A stretch of 64,000 bases of DNA, from NCBI RefSeq assembly GCF_013249045.1, contig NZ_JABRWP010000006.1:62001-126000 (forward strand). The letters are read 5' to 3'. The position numbers were made by a program, and so were the translations under genes. Of the stretch, positions 1 to 8,617 are shown in pieces. The DNA is from Winogradskyella eckloniae. Lineage in GTDB: Bacteria; Bacteroidota; Bacteroidia; Flavobacteriales; Flavobacteriaceae. A model generated the notes under the pieces. The model was not told the origin of the DNA and searched no databases. It worked only from the letters and a program-made list of their open reading frames with translations. Positions within the stretch are counted from its first letter, which is position 1, and every line of letters starts with the position of its first letter.

Positions 1-2
1 AT

Positions 3-1070
3 GGTGAACTTTACGTTGGTATCGGTTCTGATGCTACTATTGAGAATTTAAAAGGTCGTAAAACTATTACTTCAGAACAAGAAAGACTTTATATGATTAA
101 CTCAATTAAATATGTTAAAGAGGTATTTGTTAATCGTGGGTCTGGTATTTTAGATTTTAAAGAAGAACTTAAGAAATTAAGTCCAGATGTATTTGTTGTT
201 AATGAAGATGGATATTCGTCTATGAAAGAAGAATATTGTAATTCTTTAGGTATTGAATTAAAAATTTTAAGGCGTGTACCAGATGCTGATTTACCTCCAC
301 GATCTACAACGGCTATTAGAACGTCTGGTAATTGTTCGCTGCCGTACAGAATAGATTTAGCTGGTACATGGATAGATCAACCTTATGTTTCTAAGTTCTT
401 ACCAGGATGGGCAATAACCTTATCTTTAGAACCTATTATAGAGTATAATGAACGTTGTGGGATGTCTACTTCCACTAGAAATGCAGCAAAAAAAATATGG
501 CCACATTATTTGCCATTTGATAAACCTGAAAAATTAGCAGAAATACTATTTAAATTTGAAAACACACCAGGTTCAACACTGATTTCTGGTGCGCAAGATG
601 CAATAGGTATATGCATGCCTGGACTCGTTAGGCACTATTATGATAATGGTTATTGGCCAACGAAATTTGAGTCTATTCATTCGGAATCAGTCCTTTCGTG
701 GTTAGAAGATCATCTACACATGGTCTTACTTTGGCCAAGAGATGAAGGATTAGATCTTCTGGAAGAAACTTATATTAATGAAGCTAATGTAAAATCACTC
801 ACAGATGCTGCAGACGCCGTATGGGAAGCCGTTTTACAAAAAGATATTAAAAAATTTGCTGAAGGGATTTTAAATTCTTTCAATGCACAGGTTAAAATGT
901 TTCCAGCGATGGTCAACCCAAAAATTAATACTGAGATTGCAAAATACAAAGATAAAGCCTTAGCGTGGAAATTAGCTGGAGCAGGTGGTGGAGGTTACTT
1001 AATTTTAGTTTCTGAAGCACCAATTGAAGGTACAATGCGCATTAAAATTCGAAGAAAAGAAATTTTATAA
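3..1070 (+). CDS. Nucleotidyltransferase-GHMP kinase fusion (5' truncated)
   Basis: The reading frame is open from base 3, so the true start lies left of the window; the first in-frame ATG at 93 is internal. The first visible part (GELYVGIGSD, then TSEQERLYMI) looks like the end of an HxGH-type cytidylyl/adenylyltransferase domain. The rest is a GHMP kinase: PYRIDLAGTW near residue 85 counted from the ATG at 93, a glycine/serine-rich phosphate loop around GSTLISGAQD, and the C-terminal AGAGGGGYL motif. A fused kinase-nucleotidyltransferase would phosphorylate a sugar or polyol and could activate it with a nucleotide. The substrate cannot be read from sequence; a link to sugars released by the neighbouring locus is only inferred. 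It is convergent with the next gene, 16 bp away. It is not the long bifunctional Fkp-type L-fucokinase. Confidence 0.7.
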   Translation, partial: GELYVGIGSDATIENLKGRKTITSEQERLYMINSIKYVKEVFVNRGSGILDFKEELKKLSPDVFVVNEDGYSSMKEEYCNSLGIELKILRRVPDADLPPRSTTAIRTSGNCSLPYRIDLAGTWIDQPYVSKFLPGWAITLSLEPIIEYNERCGMSTSTRNAAKKIWPHYLPFDKPEKLAEILFKFENTPGSTLISGAQDAIGICMPGLVRHYYDNGYWPTKFESIHSESVLSWLEDHLHMVLLWPRDEGLDLLEETYINEANVKSLTDAADAVWEAVLQKDIKKFAEGILNSFNAQVKMFPAMVNPKINTEIAKYKDKALAWKLAGAGGGGYLILVSEAPIEGTMRIKIRRKEIL

Positions 1071-1086
1071 CTTTTTATAATACCGT

Positions 1087-1950
1087 TTAGTCTATAGTCT
1101 GAAAATTTAATTTTTCAAGAAACTCAAAAGATAAATTCATAGTTCGGTTAAAGATTTTATCGTTTCCTCGTTTGCGAAAATAAGACCCATTAAAAAAACC
1201 ATGTCTTTTTCCATCAAAAGGTACTAATTGGCATATGTTGCCTGCTTCTGTCATTAATTTGGTAAAGCGTTCTACATTTTCAAAAGGAACGGTTGTGTCT
1301 GCTGTTCCATGAAATATAAGTGTTGGTGGTATACCTTTTACTACATGATGGTTTGGGGAAATTTCTGTTTTTCTATTTTCGCCCACTTTATCCATACCAT
1401 ATCCTTTTTCTGTTGTATCCGTAACAGGATTAAATAGAATTAATGCATTGGGTATAGAACTAATTTTTAAATTTTCATCTGCTTCTTCAAAATTGTTAAT
1501 TATACCAGTGCATGCAGCAACATGTCCACCTGCAGAGGCACCAGAAGCTATTATTTTATTAGGATCAATTCCTAAATTGTCGGCATGTGTTCTTAAATAA
1601 CGTATGGCGGATTTACCATCTGTAACACATTCAAAAGGCGAAGTTTTGTGTTTACCACGAACACGATATTCTGCTGAAATAGCCACATAACCACTATCTG
1701 CAAATACACGTGCTTGTTGATAAAATTGTTTGGTGTTGCCACCTGACCAACCACCACCAAAAAAGAAAATAATTGCAGGACGATGGTCCGTAATGAAATG
1801 ACTAGAAGGTTTAAATACCTTCATTTTTAAGTCCCCTTGTACCGTTGTTTTGTAAATTAAGGTGGAATCTGGTTCAAAATTGGTTTGTGCATTTGCCGTA
1901 CCAAATAACAAAATTAATACTGATATGAGTTGTATTTTTGTTGGTTTCAT
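1087..1950 (-). CDS. Exported alpha/beta-hydrolase esterase
   Basis: Secreted esterase/lipase-like alpha/beta hydrolase of 287 residues with an N-terminal signal peptide (about residues 1-21, ending TANA). The oxyanion-hole loop FGGGWS is at 64-69, the nucleophile elbow GASAGG places Ser139, and Asp218 (HGTAD) and His250 (KRHG) complete the triad. Family members remove short acyl groups. In this locus the likely role is deacetylation of an acetylated sulfated glycan, which is inference. It is the last gene of a minus-strand run, 7 bp downstream of a sulfatase gene, and convergent with the GHMP kinase gene. No lipobox is present, so periplasmic or secreted. Confidence 0.8.
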   Translation of the reverse strand: MKPTKIQLISVLILLFGTANAQTNFEPDSTLIYKTTVQGDLKMKVFKPSSHFITDHRPAIIFFFGGGWSGGNTKQFYQQARVFADSGYVAISAEYRVRGKHKTSPFECVTDGKSAIRYLRTHADNLGIDPNKIIASGASAGGHVAACTGIINNFEEADENLKISSIPNALILFNPVTDTTEKGYGMDKVGENRKTEISPNHHVVKGIPPTLIFHGTADTTVPFENVERFTKLMTEAGNICQLVPFDGKRHGFFNGSYFRKRGNDKIFNRTMNLSFEFLEKLNFQTID

Positions 1951-1957
1951 AGTGTTT

Positions 1958-3460
1958 TTAGTGATTGGCTTTATTCTTTTTGGTGCTAGATTTCCATAAA
2001 ACGATTTTATTTACATCATTTTTAGAAAATTCGCCCTTGGTACTTCTTCCTGTTTTTATATCTAACTCTAATTGCTTTAAAAGTTGTGCTGCAATTTCAG
2101 GACGTTTTTCATACAAATTTTCTGTTTCTGCAGGATCATTTTCCATATCGTATAACTGTGCAATAGGCATGTCTAATGCTTGTTTTTCTCTTGGTGATGA
2201 CCAACCACCAGAACCTTTTGCGAGTAGCAATTTCCATTTTCCTAAACGATACGCAAAATGACCACTAATAGAATGATGGATAACGCCAGCTCTTGTGCTA
2301 TTGATGTCTTCACCATATAAAGCCGGTAAAATACTCACGCTGTCTTCTCCACTTTTACTAGGAACCGCCACATTTGTTATTTCAGAGAATGTAGCATAAA
2401 TATCCGTTAAACAAATTAAAGCATCACTGGTAGAATTCGGTTTGACCTCATTAGGCCATTTTACAATAAAAGGCACACGATGCCCTCCGTCCCATAAATC
2501 GGATTTTGAACCGCGATATCCTGCGCTTACGATATGACCTTTTTTTTCTAAATCGGGTATGTTTGCCGCTTTAGATGTACCGTTATCACTGGTAAATATA
2601 ACCAATGTATTTTCTGATAAGCCGTTGGCTTTTAGAGCGTCTGTTATGGCGCCGACAGTAGCATCTGTTTGCATAACAAAATCGGCATATTTACCGAGAC
2701 CACTTTTACCTTGCCATTCTTTTGAAGGTACAATTGGTGTATGTGGTGACCCTAGAGGCACATATAAGAAAAATGGTTTTCCATCTTTATTTTTAGCCTG
2801 ATCTGTAATATATTTAACAGATTCTCGTGTTAATCTTGGTAGCATATTAATTTCATCATCGTAGAGCATAACTTTATCGTTTACAATCACGGCTTTCATG
2901 TCTCTAGCATGATGAAATCCATGAAAATAATCAAACCCACGATGTATAGGACCATCAGGTATGGTAGAGCCAATAGGTGGTAAGTATTTTTTAGATTTTT
3001 TTGCAATAGGTGTATTTGAAATAGAATCTAGATACTGAAAGTTAAGGTGCCATTTTCCTATAATAGCTGTATGATAGCCTTGGTTTTTAAGGAAATTTGC
3101 TATTGTTGGACGGTCTTCTGTAATTAGGTTAGGGGCAAAACCTTGAACAACTCCACTTTGTAGTTTTGAACGCCAACTATAACGACCAGTCATTATGCCA
3201 TAACGTGTTGGAGTGCATACTGCAGAGCCAGAATGGGCATCGGTAAATGTCATGCCTTCTTTAGTTAGTTGATCGATATGAGGTGTTTTTATTTTACTGG
3301 TTTCAGGTGCTAAACTTTGCACATCACCATAACCTAAATCATCACAGATAATAAAAACTATATTAGGTTTTGTGGATTGTTTTTGAGCGCTAGAAGACCA
3401 AGTAAAGAGGCTTAAAAGTATTAAGATTAGGTAGGCCGTATTAATTTTAAATGAATTCAT
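1958..3460 (-). CDS. S1 family sulfatase (CTPTR)
   Basis: Type I sulfatase of 500 residues with a Sec signal peptide ending around SSSAQ (25). Metal-binding aspartates are in the opening strand (Asp40, Asp41). The maturation motif C-T-P-T-R places the formylglycine precursor at Cys82. GKWHL is at 135-139, His240 lies in GSPHTP, and the second metal site SDNG is at 291-294. It hydrolyses sulfate esters of a carbohydrate; the position attacked is not predictable here. It belongs to the same CTPxRY subgroup as the sulfatases at 16293, 25835 and 43816. It is followed 7 bp later by an esterase gene, so desulfation and deacylation are probably co-expressed. Confidence 0.9.
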   Translation of the reverse strand: MNSFKINTAYLILILLSLFTWSSSAQKQSTKPNIVFIICDDLGYGDVQSLAPETSKIKTPHIDQLTKEGMTFTDAHSGSAVCTPTRYGIMTGRYSWRSKLQSGVVQGFAPNLITEDRPTIANFLKNQGYHTAIIGKWHLNFQYLDSISNTPIAKKSKKYLPPIGSTIPDGPIHRGFDYFHGFHHARDMKAVIVNDKVMLYDDEINMLPRLTRESVKYITDQAKNKDGKPFFLYVPLGSPHTPIVPSKEWQGKSGLGKYADFVMQTDATVGAITDALKANGLSENTLVIFTSDNGTSKAANIPDLEKKGHIVSAGYRGSKSDLWDGGHRVPFIVKWPNEVKPNSTSDALICLTDIYATFSEITNVAVPSKSGEDSVSILPALYGEDINSTRAGVIHHSISGHFAYRLGKWKLLLAKGSGGWSSPREKQALDMPIAQLYDMENDPAETENLYEKRPEIAAQLLKQLELDIKTGRSTKGEFSKNDVNKIVLWKSSTKKNKANH

Positions 3461-3502
3461 ATTATGAAGTTATTACCACTGTTGTTGATTTTTAGCCTTA
3501 TT

Positions 3503-4642
3503 TTATTCTAAATGAGATGCTAAATAATTGACGGTCTGATTGATGATTTCTTCCCTAGTTGGATCTATAGGATTATCGACTTTTCTCCAATTATGACCTG
3601 CATTTTTAACAATTAGTGTGGTAACTGGAGCACCAATTTTATTGGCTTTTTCTGCCATATAGTACGCATGTTTTACAGGGATTGTAGTGTCTTTATCTCC
3701 CTGGATGAGTAATAAAGGCGCACTGTTTTTAGTTAAGTAATTGATAGGGCTCATTTCCCTGTACAAGGCTAATTGGTCTTTCTTCTTCGTATTTGGTAAT
3801 AAAATTCTAGGACCAAAACGGTCTTTAAAGTTTTTGCGATCATCATGATTGAATAAACTTGTTTTTTCAAAATCACAAGGGCCATACCAAGAAACTCCCG
3901 CTACCATTTTATAATCGTTTCCTTTTAATTTAGAATCTCCTTCTAATGTTTCAGGTGCACTTAATAAGAGCATTTGAGCTATTTGTCCTCCGGCCGAATC
4001 TCCAAAACTAAAAAAGCGGTTTTTATCTATGCCTAGGTCTTCACTGTTTTTAGACAAGTAACGCAAAGCGTCTTTACTATCTATAATACAATCGCGCATT
4101 GCGGTGGTGCCGTTTTTACGCCATAACCTATAACTTACGGATACTATGCAAAATCCTTTTTCTAATAGAGCGTTATGGACAATTCTAAATGAGGCATTGG
4201 CAGCTCCGTGTCTACTGCCAGCAGCCCAACCACCTCCGTGTGTGTAAATTACTACAGGTAGTTTTTGATTTTCTTTGCGTGTTTTTGGATAATAAATGTC
4301 GAGATATAAACTGTCTTCTTTAGTTGTTTTATATAAAATGTTTAATTTTCGTTTGCCTTCTGTTTTTAAATAGGGGATTACAACATTGGTTTTATATTCC
4401 TCATAAGAGACTACATTATCGTTATTGGTATCTAATATTTTTGCATGTTTCCAGCGTCTTTTATTCTCATTTTCAATGAATTTACCATCCTTATTGGTGT
4501 CTAATTCCTTCCATTTTTTATTTATAAATGCGGTTCTATAGGCACCATTGGATACATCGTCATTAGAAATATTCTGCGAAATTCCATTTAAGAAAAATAA
4601 TATAGTAAATAAAAAAGGTAATGTTTTAATGTAATGCATCAT
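3503..4642 (-). CDS. Exported esterase with N-terminal EF-hand pair
   Basis: 379 residues: signal peptide (1-22), then two EF-hand-like calcium loops (DTNKDGKFIENE at 48-59 and DTNNDNVVSYEE at 71-82), then an alpha/beta-hydrolase domain from about residue 100. The oxyanion motif HGGG is at 135-138. Ser216 (GDSAGG), Asp318 (GDKDTT) and His350 (NAGHNW) form the triad. The second EF loop lacks the usual glycine at position 6 (Asn instead). Likely a secreted carbohydrate esterase whose EF-hand segment binds calcium or mediates attachment; that role is inferred. It lies between two sulfatase genes on the same strand (15 bp after the upstream one, 42 bp before the downstream one). Confidence 0.8.
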   Translation of the reverse strand: MMHYIKTLPFLFTILFFLNGISQNISNDDVSNGAYRTAFINKKWKELDTNKDGKFIENENKRRWKHAKILDTNNDNVVSYEEYKTNVVIPYLKTEGKRKLNILYKTTKEDSLYLDIYYPKTRKENQKLPVVIYTHGGGWAAGSRHGAANASFRIVHNALLEKGFCIVSVSYRLWRKNGTTAMRDCIIDSKDALRYLSKNSEDLGIDKNRFFSFGDSAGGQIAQMLLLSAPETLEGDSKLKGNDYKMVAGVSWYGPCDFEKTSLFNHDDRKNFKDRFGPRILLPNTKKKDQLALYREMSPINYLTKNSAPLLLIQGDKDTTIPVKHAYYMAEKANKIGAPVTTLIVKNAGHNWRKVDNPIDPTREEIINQTVNYLASHLE

Positions 4643-4657
4643 GTTTATTTGTATTAG

Positions 4658-6076
4658 CTATTGGGTACGTTCTATAGGCATCTCAGCAGCAACGGATTTT
4701 TGCCACTTCTTTAAATCATTCGCTAAATCCTCAGCTTTGTCAGGGTGCGTATCAATTAAATTATGCGTTTCGGACAAATCCTCCTCTAGGTTATATAAAA
4801 ATGCTTTTTGTGTATCAAAACCAATAATATATTTCCATTTTCCTTTACGGATGGCTGCACCCATAGAAAGGCCTTCTCGTCTGTAATGCGGAAAGTGCCA
4901 ATAAAGTGCTCTTTCCGACACGTCTTGTTTTCCTTGTAGTAAAGGCCATATACTTTCGCCCTCTAGTTCTGAATATCGACTTGTATTTTCTCCTGCTAAC
5001 TCAATAAATGTTGGAAAAAAATCAACACTTGTAACTGGTGTGTTGCAAACACTTCCTGATTTTACCTTTCCTTTCCAATTTACAACTAATGGCACTCGTA
5101 TTCCGCCTTCATTTAAAGTCCCCTTTATGCCTTTTAAGGGTGCGTTTCCAAAAAGACCTCCGTTATCTGAATAAAACACCACGATTGTATTTTCTAACAA
5201 ATTGAGTGATTCTAATTTTGTCATTACTTTTCCGACATTCTTATCTAATTTTTCAATCATGGCAAAATACTTATTGCCGTTATATTTTTCAACGGTTTCT
5301 TTAGGAGCTACCAAAGGTTTGTGAACGGTGTATGTCGCCAAATTCAAGAAAAAAGGCGTGTCTTTGTTTTGCTCTATAAACTTCACAGCTTCATCACCCA
5401 ATCTGTCGGTTAAATATTCTCCTTTAGGTCCATCAGCTATAGTTCCGTTTTTATATGGGGAAAAATAACTTGCAGGTTGCCCATAAGCACAGCCTGCGAT
5501 ATTTACATCAAAACCGTATTGATCTGGATGATAGGCCGCATTGACAACTCCGTTTGTTGAAGCCCTTGATCCACCTCCAGCTAAATGCCACTTACCAATA
5601 TAGCCTGTGGTGTAGCCTTGTTCTTTTAATGCTTCACCGATGGTAAGCTCGGTTGAAGGTAAATGATCTAAGAAAAAGGCCTCCTTTAAATCTTTATTGT
5701 GATTTTGTTTTTTTGCATATGTTTCCATACCTATACCTGGAATATGACAGGTAACCTTAACAGCTGCCGGAGATTTCCCAGTCATTATACTTGCTCTAGT
5801 TGGGGAACAAACAGGAGCCGCAGCATAAGCATCTGTAAAGACCATTCCATTTTGGGTCAATTGATTAATATGAGGTGTTTTTAGGCCTTTTTTTAGATTT
5901 ATATATTCTACGTCCGAATACCCTAAATCATCCACAACTATAAAGACAATATTCGGTTTGGTTTTGGCCTCTATGTCTTGAATAGCATGGCTTGTATTTA
6001 TCGTACTTGTGGAGTTACACGATAGAAATAGCGATGCAAGAATTAAAATTTTGATATGTAGAGTATATTTAATCAT
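4658..6076 (-). CDS. S1 family sulfatase, lipoprotein (CSPTR)
   Basis: 472-residue type I sulfatase with a lipoprotein signal: the lipobox LFLSC places the lipidated Cys at 20. The opening metal motif DDLGYSD starts at 49 and the maturation motif C-S-P-T-R puts the formylglycine Cys at 90. GKWHLAGG and YSDNGG motifs follow in the expected order. As a lipoprotein it is probably tethered to the outer membrane, unlike several neighbours with plain Sec signals. The group and position desulfated are not predictable. It is followed after 15 bp by the EF-hand esterase. Confidence 0.9.
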   Translation of the reverse strand: MIKYTLHIKILILASLFLSCNSTSTINTSHAIQDIEAKTKPNIVFIVVDDLGYSDVEYINLKKGLKTPHINQLTQNGMVFTDAYAAAPVCSPTRASIMTGKSPAAVKVTCHIPGIGMETYAKKQNHNKDLKEAFFLDHLPSTELTIGEALKEQGYTTGYIGKWHLAGGGSRASTNGVVNAAYHPDQYGFDVNIAGCAYGQPASYFSPYKNGTIADGPKGEYLTDRLGDEAVKFIEQNKDTPFFLNLATYTVHKPLVAPKETVEKYNGNKYFAMIEKLDKNVGKVMTKLESLNLLENTIVVFYSDNGGLFGNAPLKGIKGTLNEGGIRVPLVVNWKGKVKSGSVCNTPVTSVDFFPTFIELAGENTSRYSELEGESIWPLLQGKQDVSERALYWHFPHYRREGLSMGAAIRKGKWKYIIGFDTQKAFLYNLEEDLSETHNLIDTHPDKAEDLANDLKKWQKSVAAEMPIERTQ

Positions 6077-6222
6077 AATACATTAACGGAATGCTGTGGA
6101 TTAGTTTATGAAATTAAATTAAGGTTTGTAAATCTCAATTTGTTCAATGGCGTATTGGTTTTATTATCATGGCTTTTACAAAGAGGATTACAAATTTTAT
6201 AATTAAAATAGAGTTATACTTA

Positions 6223-7260
6223 TTAATCTATAATCATTTCAAAACGCTGTAAATAGGTAAGTCCTTTTTTTGCTCTAATCATATTAATTCCCCAACCTGG
6301 AATTTTAGTGTTTGGATTGCCGTTTTCTAAATGCGGTCGATATAAACCTGGTGCCATTGGTGTGTTTTCTAAATCACTTACCAAGGTTGAAAAGTGAATA
6401 CCATCTGGTGCAAAATTTATGGACTCATTAAGGGACGCTAATGTAGCAATACCACCTTTTTCTTTCCAAATTAAAACTTCGTGACTTCCTTCTAATGCGA
6501 AGCCATCATTTTTTTTAAATGGGCCTTCAGGATGTTTAGCAAACGCGACATTCATTTTAGTCTGCTTTGGAGATGTTTTTAGTGCTCTACCTTTGTAATA
6601 CAAAGCGATTTTATCATCTATTATTGCCATGCTGGTGTCATCTATTCTAAAGCTATCAAAATCTGAAGCTATATCACTAATTTTAAGTACAGGATTATTG
6701 GCTACTCTAATAAAAGGACCATCAGGACTGTCCGAAACCGCCAATCCTATTGCTGTAATATCTGTGGTTCTATTGGCTTCAAATATATCTCCTTGGATTC
6801 CTGAAGTAGGTTTTACACCTGTATAATACAGATAATATTTGCCTTTATATACTAAGATATTTGGGGTAAATACAGAATGATTATCAAATTCCCCTTCTTG
6901 TCCTAAGCCAAGTGCTTCTCCTTGTTCGGTCCATGTATATCCTTCATCTTTTGAGGTGGCATACCAAATGGTTCCCCAATAACCAGATGTTTGCGGACTA
7001 TCCATACGTGTGTACCACACATAATATGTGTCATCTACCTTTATGATATCGCTATTGTCACGTCTATTGTACGTTACATCTTTACCGATACCCTTAACTT
7101 CTTCGTACTTGAATTTTACTGTTTTCCAATCGGGATTATTATCTTGTTCTGTTACGACTTTAGAGGTGCCTATAACTTTAGTATTTTGAATTGATTTCCA
7201 CGAAATTAGAAAAGTAGACACAGTAATTAATAGCCCTAAACTTAGTTTTATTTTATTCAT
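6223..7260 (-). CDS. GH117/GH43-like beta-propeller glycosidase
   Basis: 345 residues with an N-terminal hydrophobic export segment (about 5-20). The sequence shows the blade pattern of five-bladed propeller glycosidases: RRDNSDIIKVDDTYYVWYTR at 66-85, IWYATSKDEGYTW at 98-110, FDNHSVFTPNI at 125-135 and RIDDTS at 205-210. The layout and these blocks resemble GH117 (exo-acting alpha-anhydro-galactosidases) more than typical arabinanases, but I cannot prove the family without a profile search. It probably removes a terminal sugar from an oligosaccharide in the periplasm. It ends 146 bp before the lipoprotein sulfatase gene and starts 10 bp after the DUF6786-like gene, so the latter two are probably in one transcript. 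Confidence 0.6.
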   Translation of the reverse strand: MNKIKLSLGLLITVSTFLISWKSIQNTKVIGTSKVVTEQDNNPDWKTVKFKYEEVKGIGKDVTYNRRDNSDIIKVDDTYYVWYTRMDSPQTSGYWGTIWYATSKDEGYTWTEQGEALGLGQEGEFDNHSVFTPNILVYKGKYYLYYTGVKPTSGIQGDIFEANRTTDITAIGLAVSDSPDGPFIRVANNPVLKISDIASDFDSFRIDDTSMAIIDDKIALYYKGRALKTSPKQTKMNVAFAKHPEGPFKKNDGFALEGSHEVLIWKEKGGIATLASLNESINFAPDGIHFSTLVSDLENTPMAPGLYRPHLENGNPNTKIPGWGINMIRAKKGLTYLQRFEMIID

Positions 7261-7270
7261 CTAAATATTT

Positions 7271-8554
7271 TTAATTTTTAAAAGCAGTTTCTATTTCAGA
7301 GATTGAAACACCTAAAACCTTTTTTGAAATTTTAGATAGTTCTGTTAGTGTACCTTCAAAATGACAGGTCATTTGAATATGAGTACCTCGTTCACCTACT
7401 TTTAAATTTAAAGCTGGAGACGATGTTTCTAGCTCATAAAAGGGACCTAATGGTTTTTCTCCTGGAGCGGGTTCGCCATCGTTATAAGAATTTACAACAT
7501 CACCTAAATATGGTTCTTTTTGAAACTCCCATTTAGAATTTACGTAATCTAAAATAGCATTAGGTTGATTGTATTTTAATATTGTCAATGTTTGACTTGA
7601 GGCATCGTACGACCCTAAAACATTTTTAGCGCGTTTTGGTGATAAGCCAATTTTACTTCTGAATTTGCCATCACCACTAAAGTATATTACATCGTCTTTA
7701 ATTATTAAACGTTCAGTTGGCACTTTTCCAAAATAGTCGTCGTTTACAGGGACACCTAAAGTTGCCTCTTCACCAGAGTTATACGGAATAACAATAGTGG
7801 TGTCTGGTGAAGGATTAAACATTCCCAATAACCAAATAGATAATAATCCTGTTTCTTTTACCCAATCGGCATCTCCAATGTTGGTTAATGAATTAATAGT
7901 TTCGTATGCTACAACATTAATGCCTGGCATGGCGTCTAAACCAAATTCTTTTAAAACATGTGGTGTTTCTAATATTTTAATTTCGCGCTCTATGTTGAAA
8001 TCAAATTTAAAACCCGAATAATTAGTTAAGGTAGCTTTTTTAGAGAAGGTTACTTTATGATTTGAGGATGCCTCTACATCAAATGATTCTAAATCGATGA
8101 GTTTTGGGGTGTACCAATTCTCTAAAGTAAAGTCAGTTCCTTTTTTAAAGAATATGGAATATTGACCACCTTCGGGTCCTAACCAAAAGCGTTCTTCGCC
8201 TCCGTAAACATTGATATGTTCTAGGGTGTCTTTAGCACTAAATAGTTCTCGATTTATCCAACCGTAGCTTCTTCCTTTTTCACCTTTTGAACTGGTTGTC
8301 ATTACTCTACCTTGTAAGGCAGGGGAAATAGCAACTTTACTATTGCCTGTAGCATCACTTAGTTCTATAATTTCGGTATGTTTTTTTAGAAAAGAAAGGT
8401 CTTCTCCATAGGTATGAAAAGGGGACGTTTCTAATGTTTTCTCAATGCTATTTACTTCTTTTTTGTCCATATTATGTTTACAACTGGTTGTTAGTATCCC
8501 TAAACTAATAAGGGGAATGACTAAAAACTTCATTTGTGTTTGTTTTACTTTCAT
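7271..8554 (-). CDS. DUF6786-like lipoprotein
   Basis: 427 residues with a lipoprotein signal ending TTSC (Cys25); Met8 is an alternative start. It has no catalytic motif that I recognise. It resembles the DUF6786 family, all-beta proteins often found near carbohydrate-degradation genes and reminiscent of the galactose-mutarotase fold; this assignment is from general likeness, not a search. Features include YGGEERFWLGPEGG around residue 118 and a long stretch of beta-type sequence. A sugar-binding or epimerase-like role is possible but unproven. It sits between GH97 (63 bp upstream) and the GH117-like gene (10 bp downstream). Confidence 0.55.
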   Translation of the reverse strand: MKVKQTQMKFLVIPLISLGILTTSCKHNMDKKEVNSIEKTLETSPFHTYGEDLSFLKKHTEIIELSDATGNSKVAISPALQGRVMTTSSKGEKGRSYGWINRELFSAKDTLEHINVYGGEERFWLGPEGGQYSIFFKKGTDFTLENWYTPKLIDLESFDVEASSNHKVTFSKKATLTNYSGFKFDFNIEREIKILETPHVLKEFGLDAMPGINVVAYETINSLTNIGDADWVKETGLLSIWLLGMFNPSPDTTIVIPYNSGEEATLGVPVNDDYFGKVPTERLIIKDDVIYFSGDGKFRSKIGLSPKRAKNVLGSYDASSQTLTILKYNQPNAILDYVNSKWEFQKEPYLGDVVNSYNDGEPAPGEKPLGPFYELETSSPALNLKVGERGTHIQMTCHFEGTLTELSKISKKVLGVSISEIETAFKN

Positions 8555-8617
8555 TTATGATTTAAAGTTATCTAGTACATCTACTAATTATAATGTGTTA
8601 TTAGCATATTGTACTGT

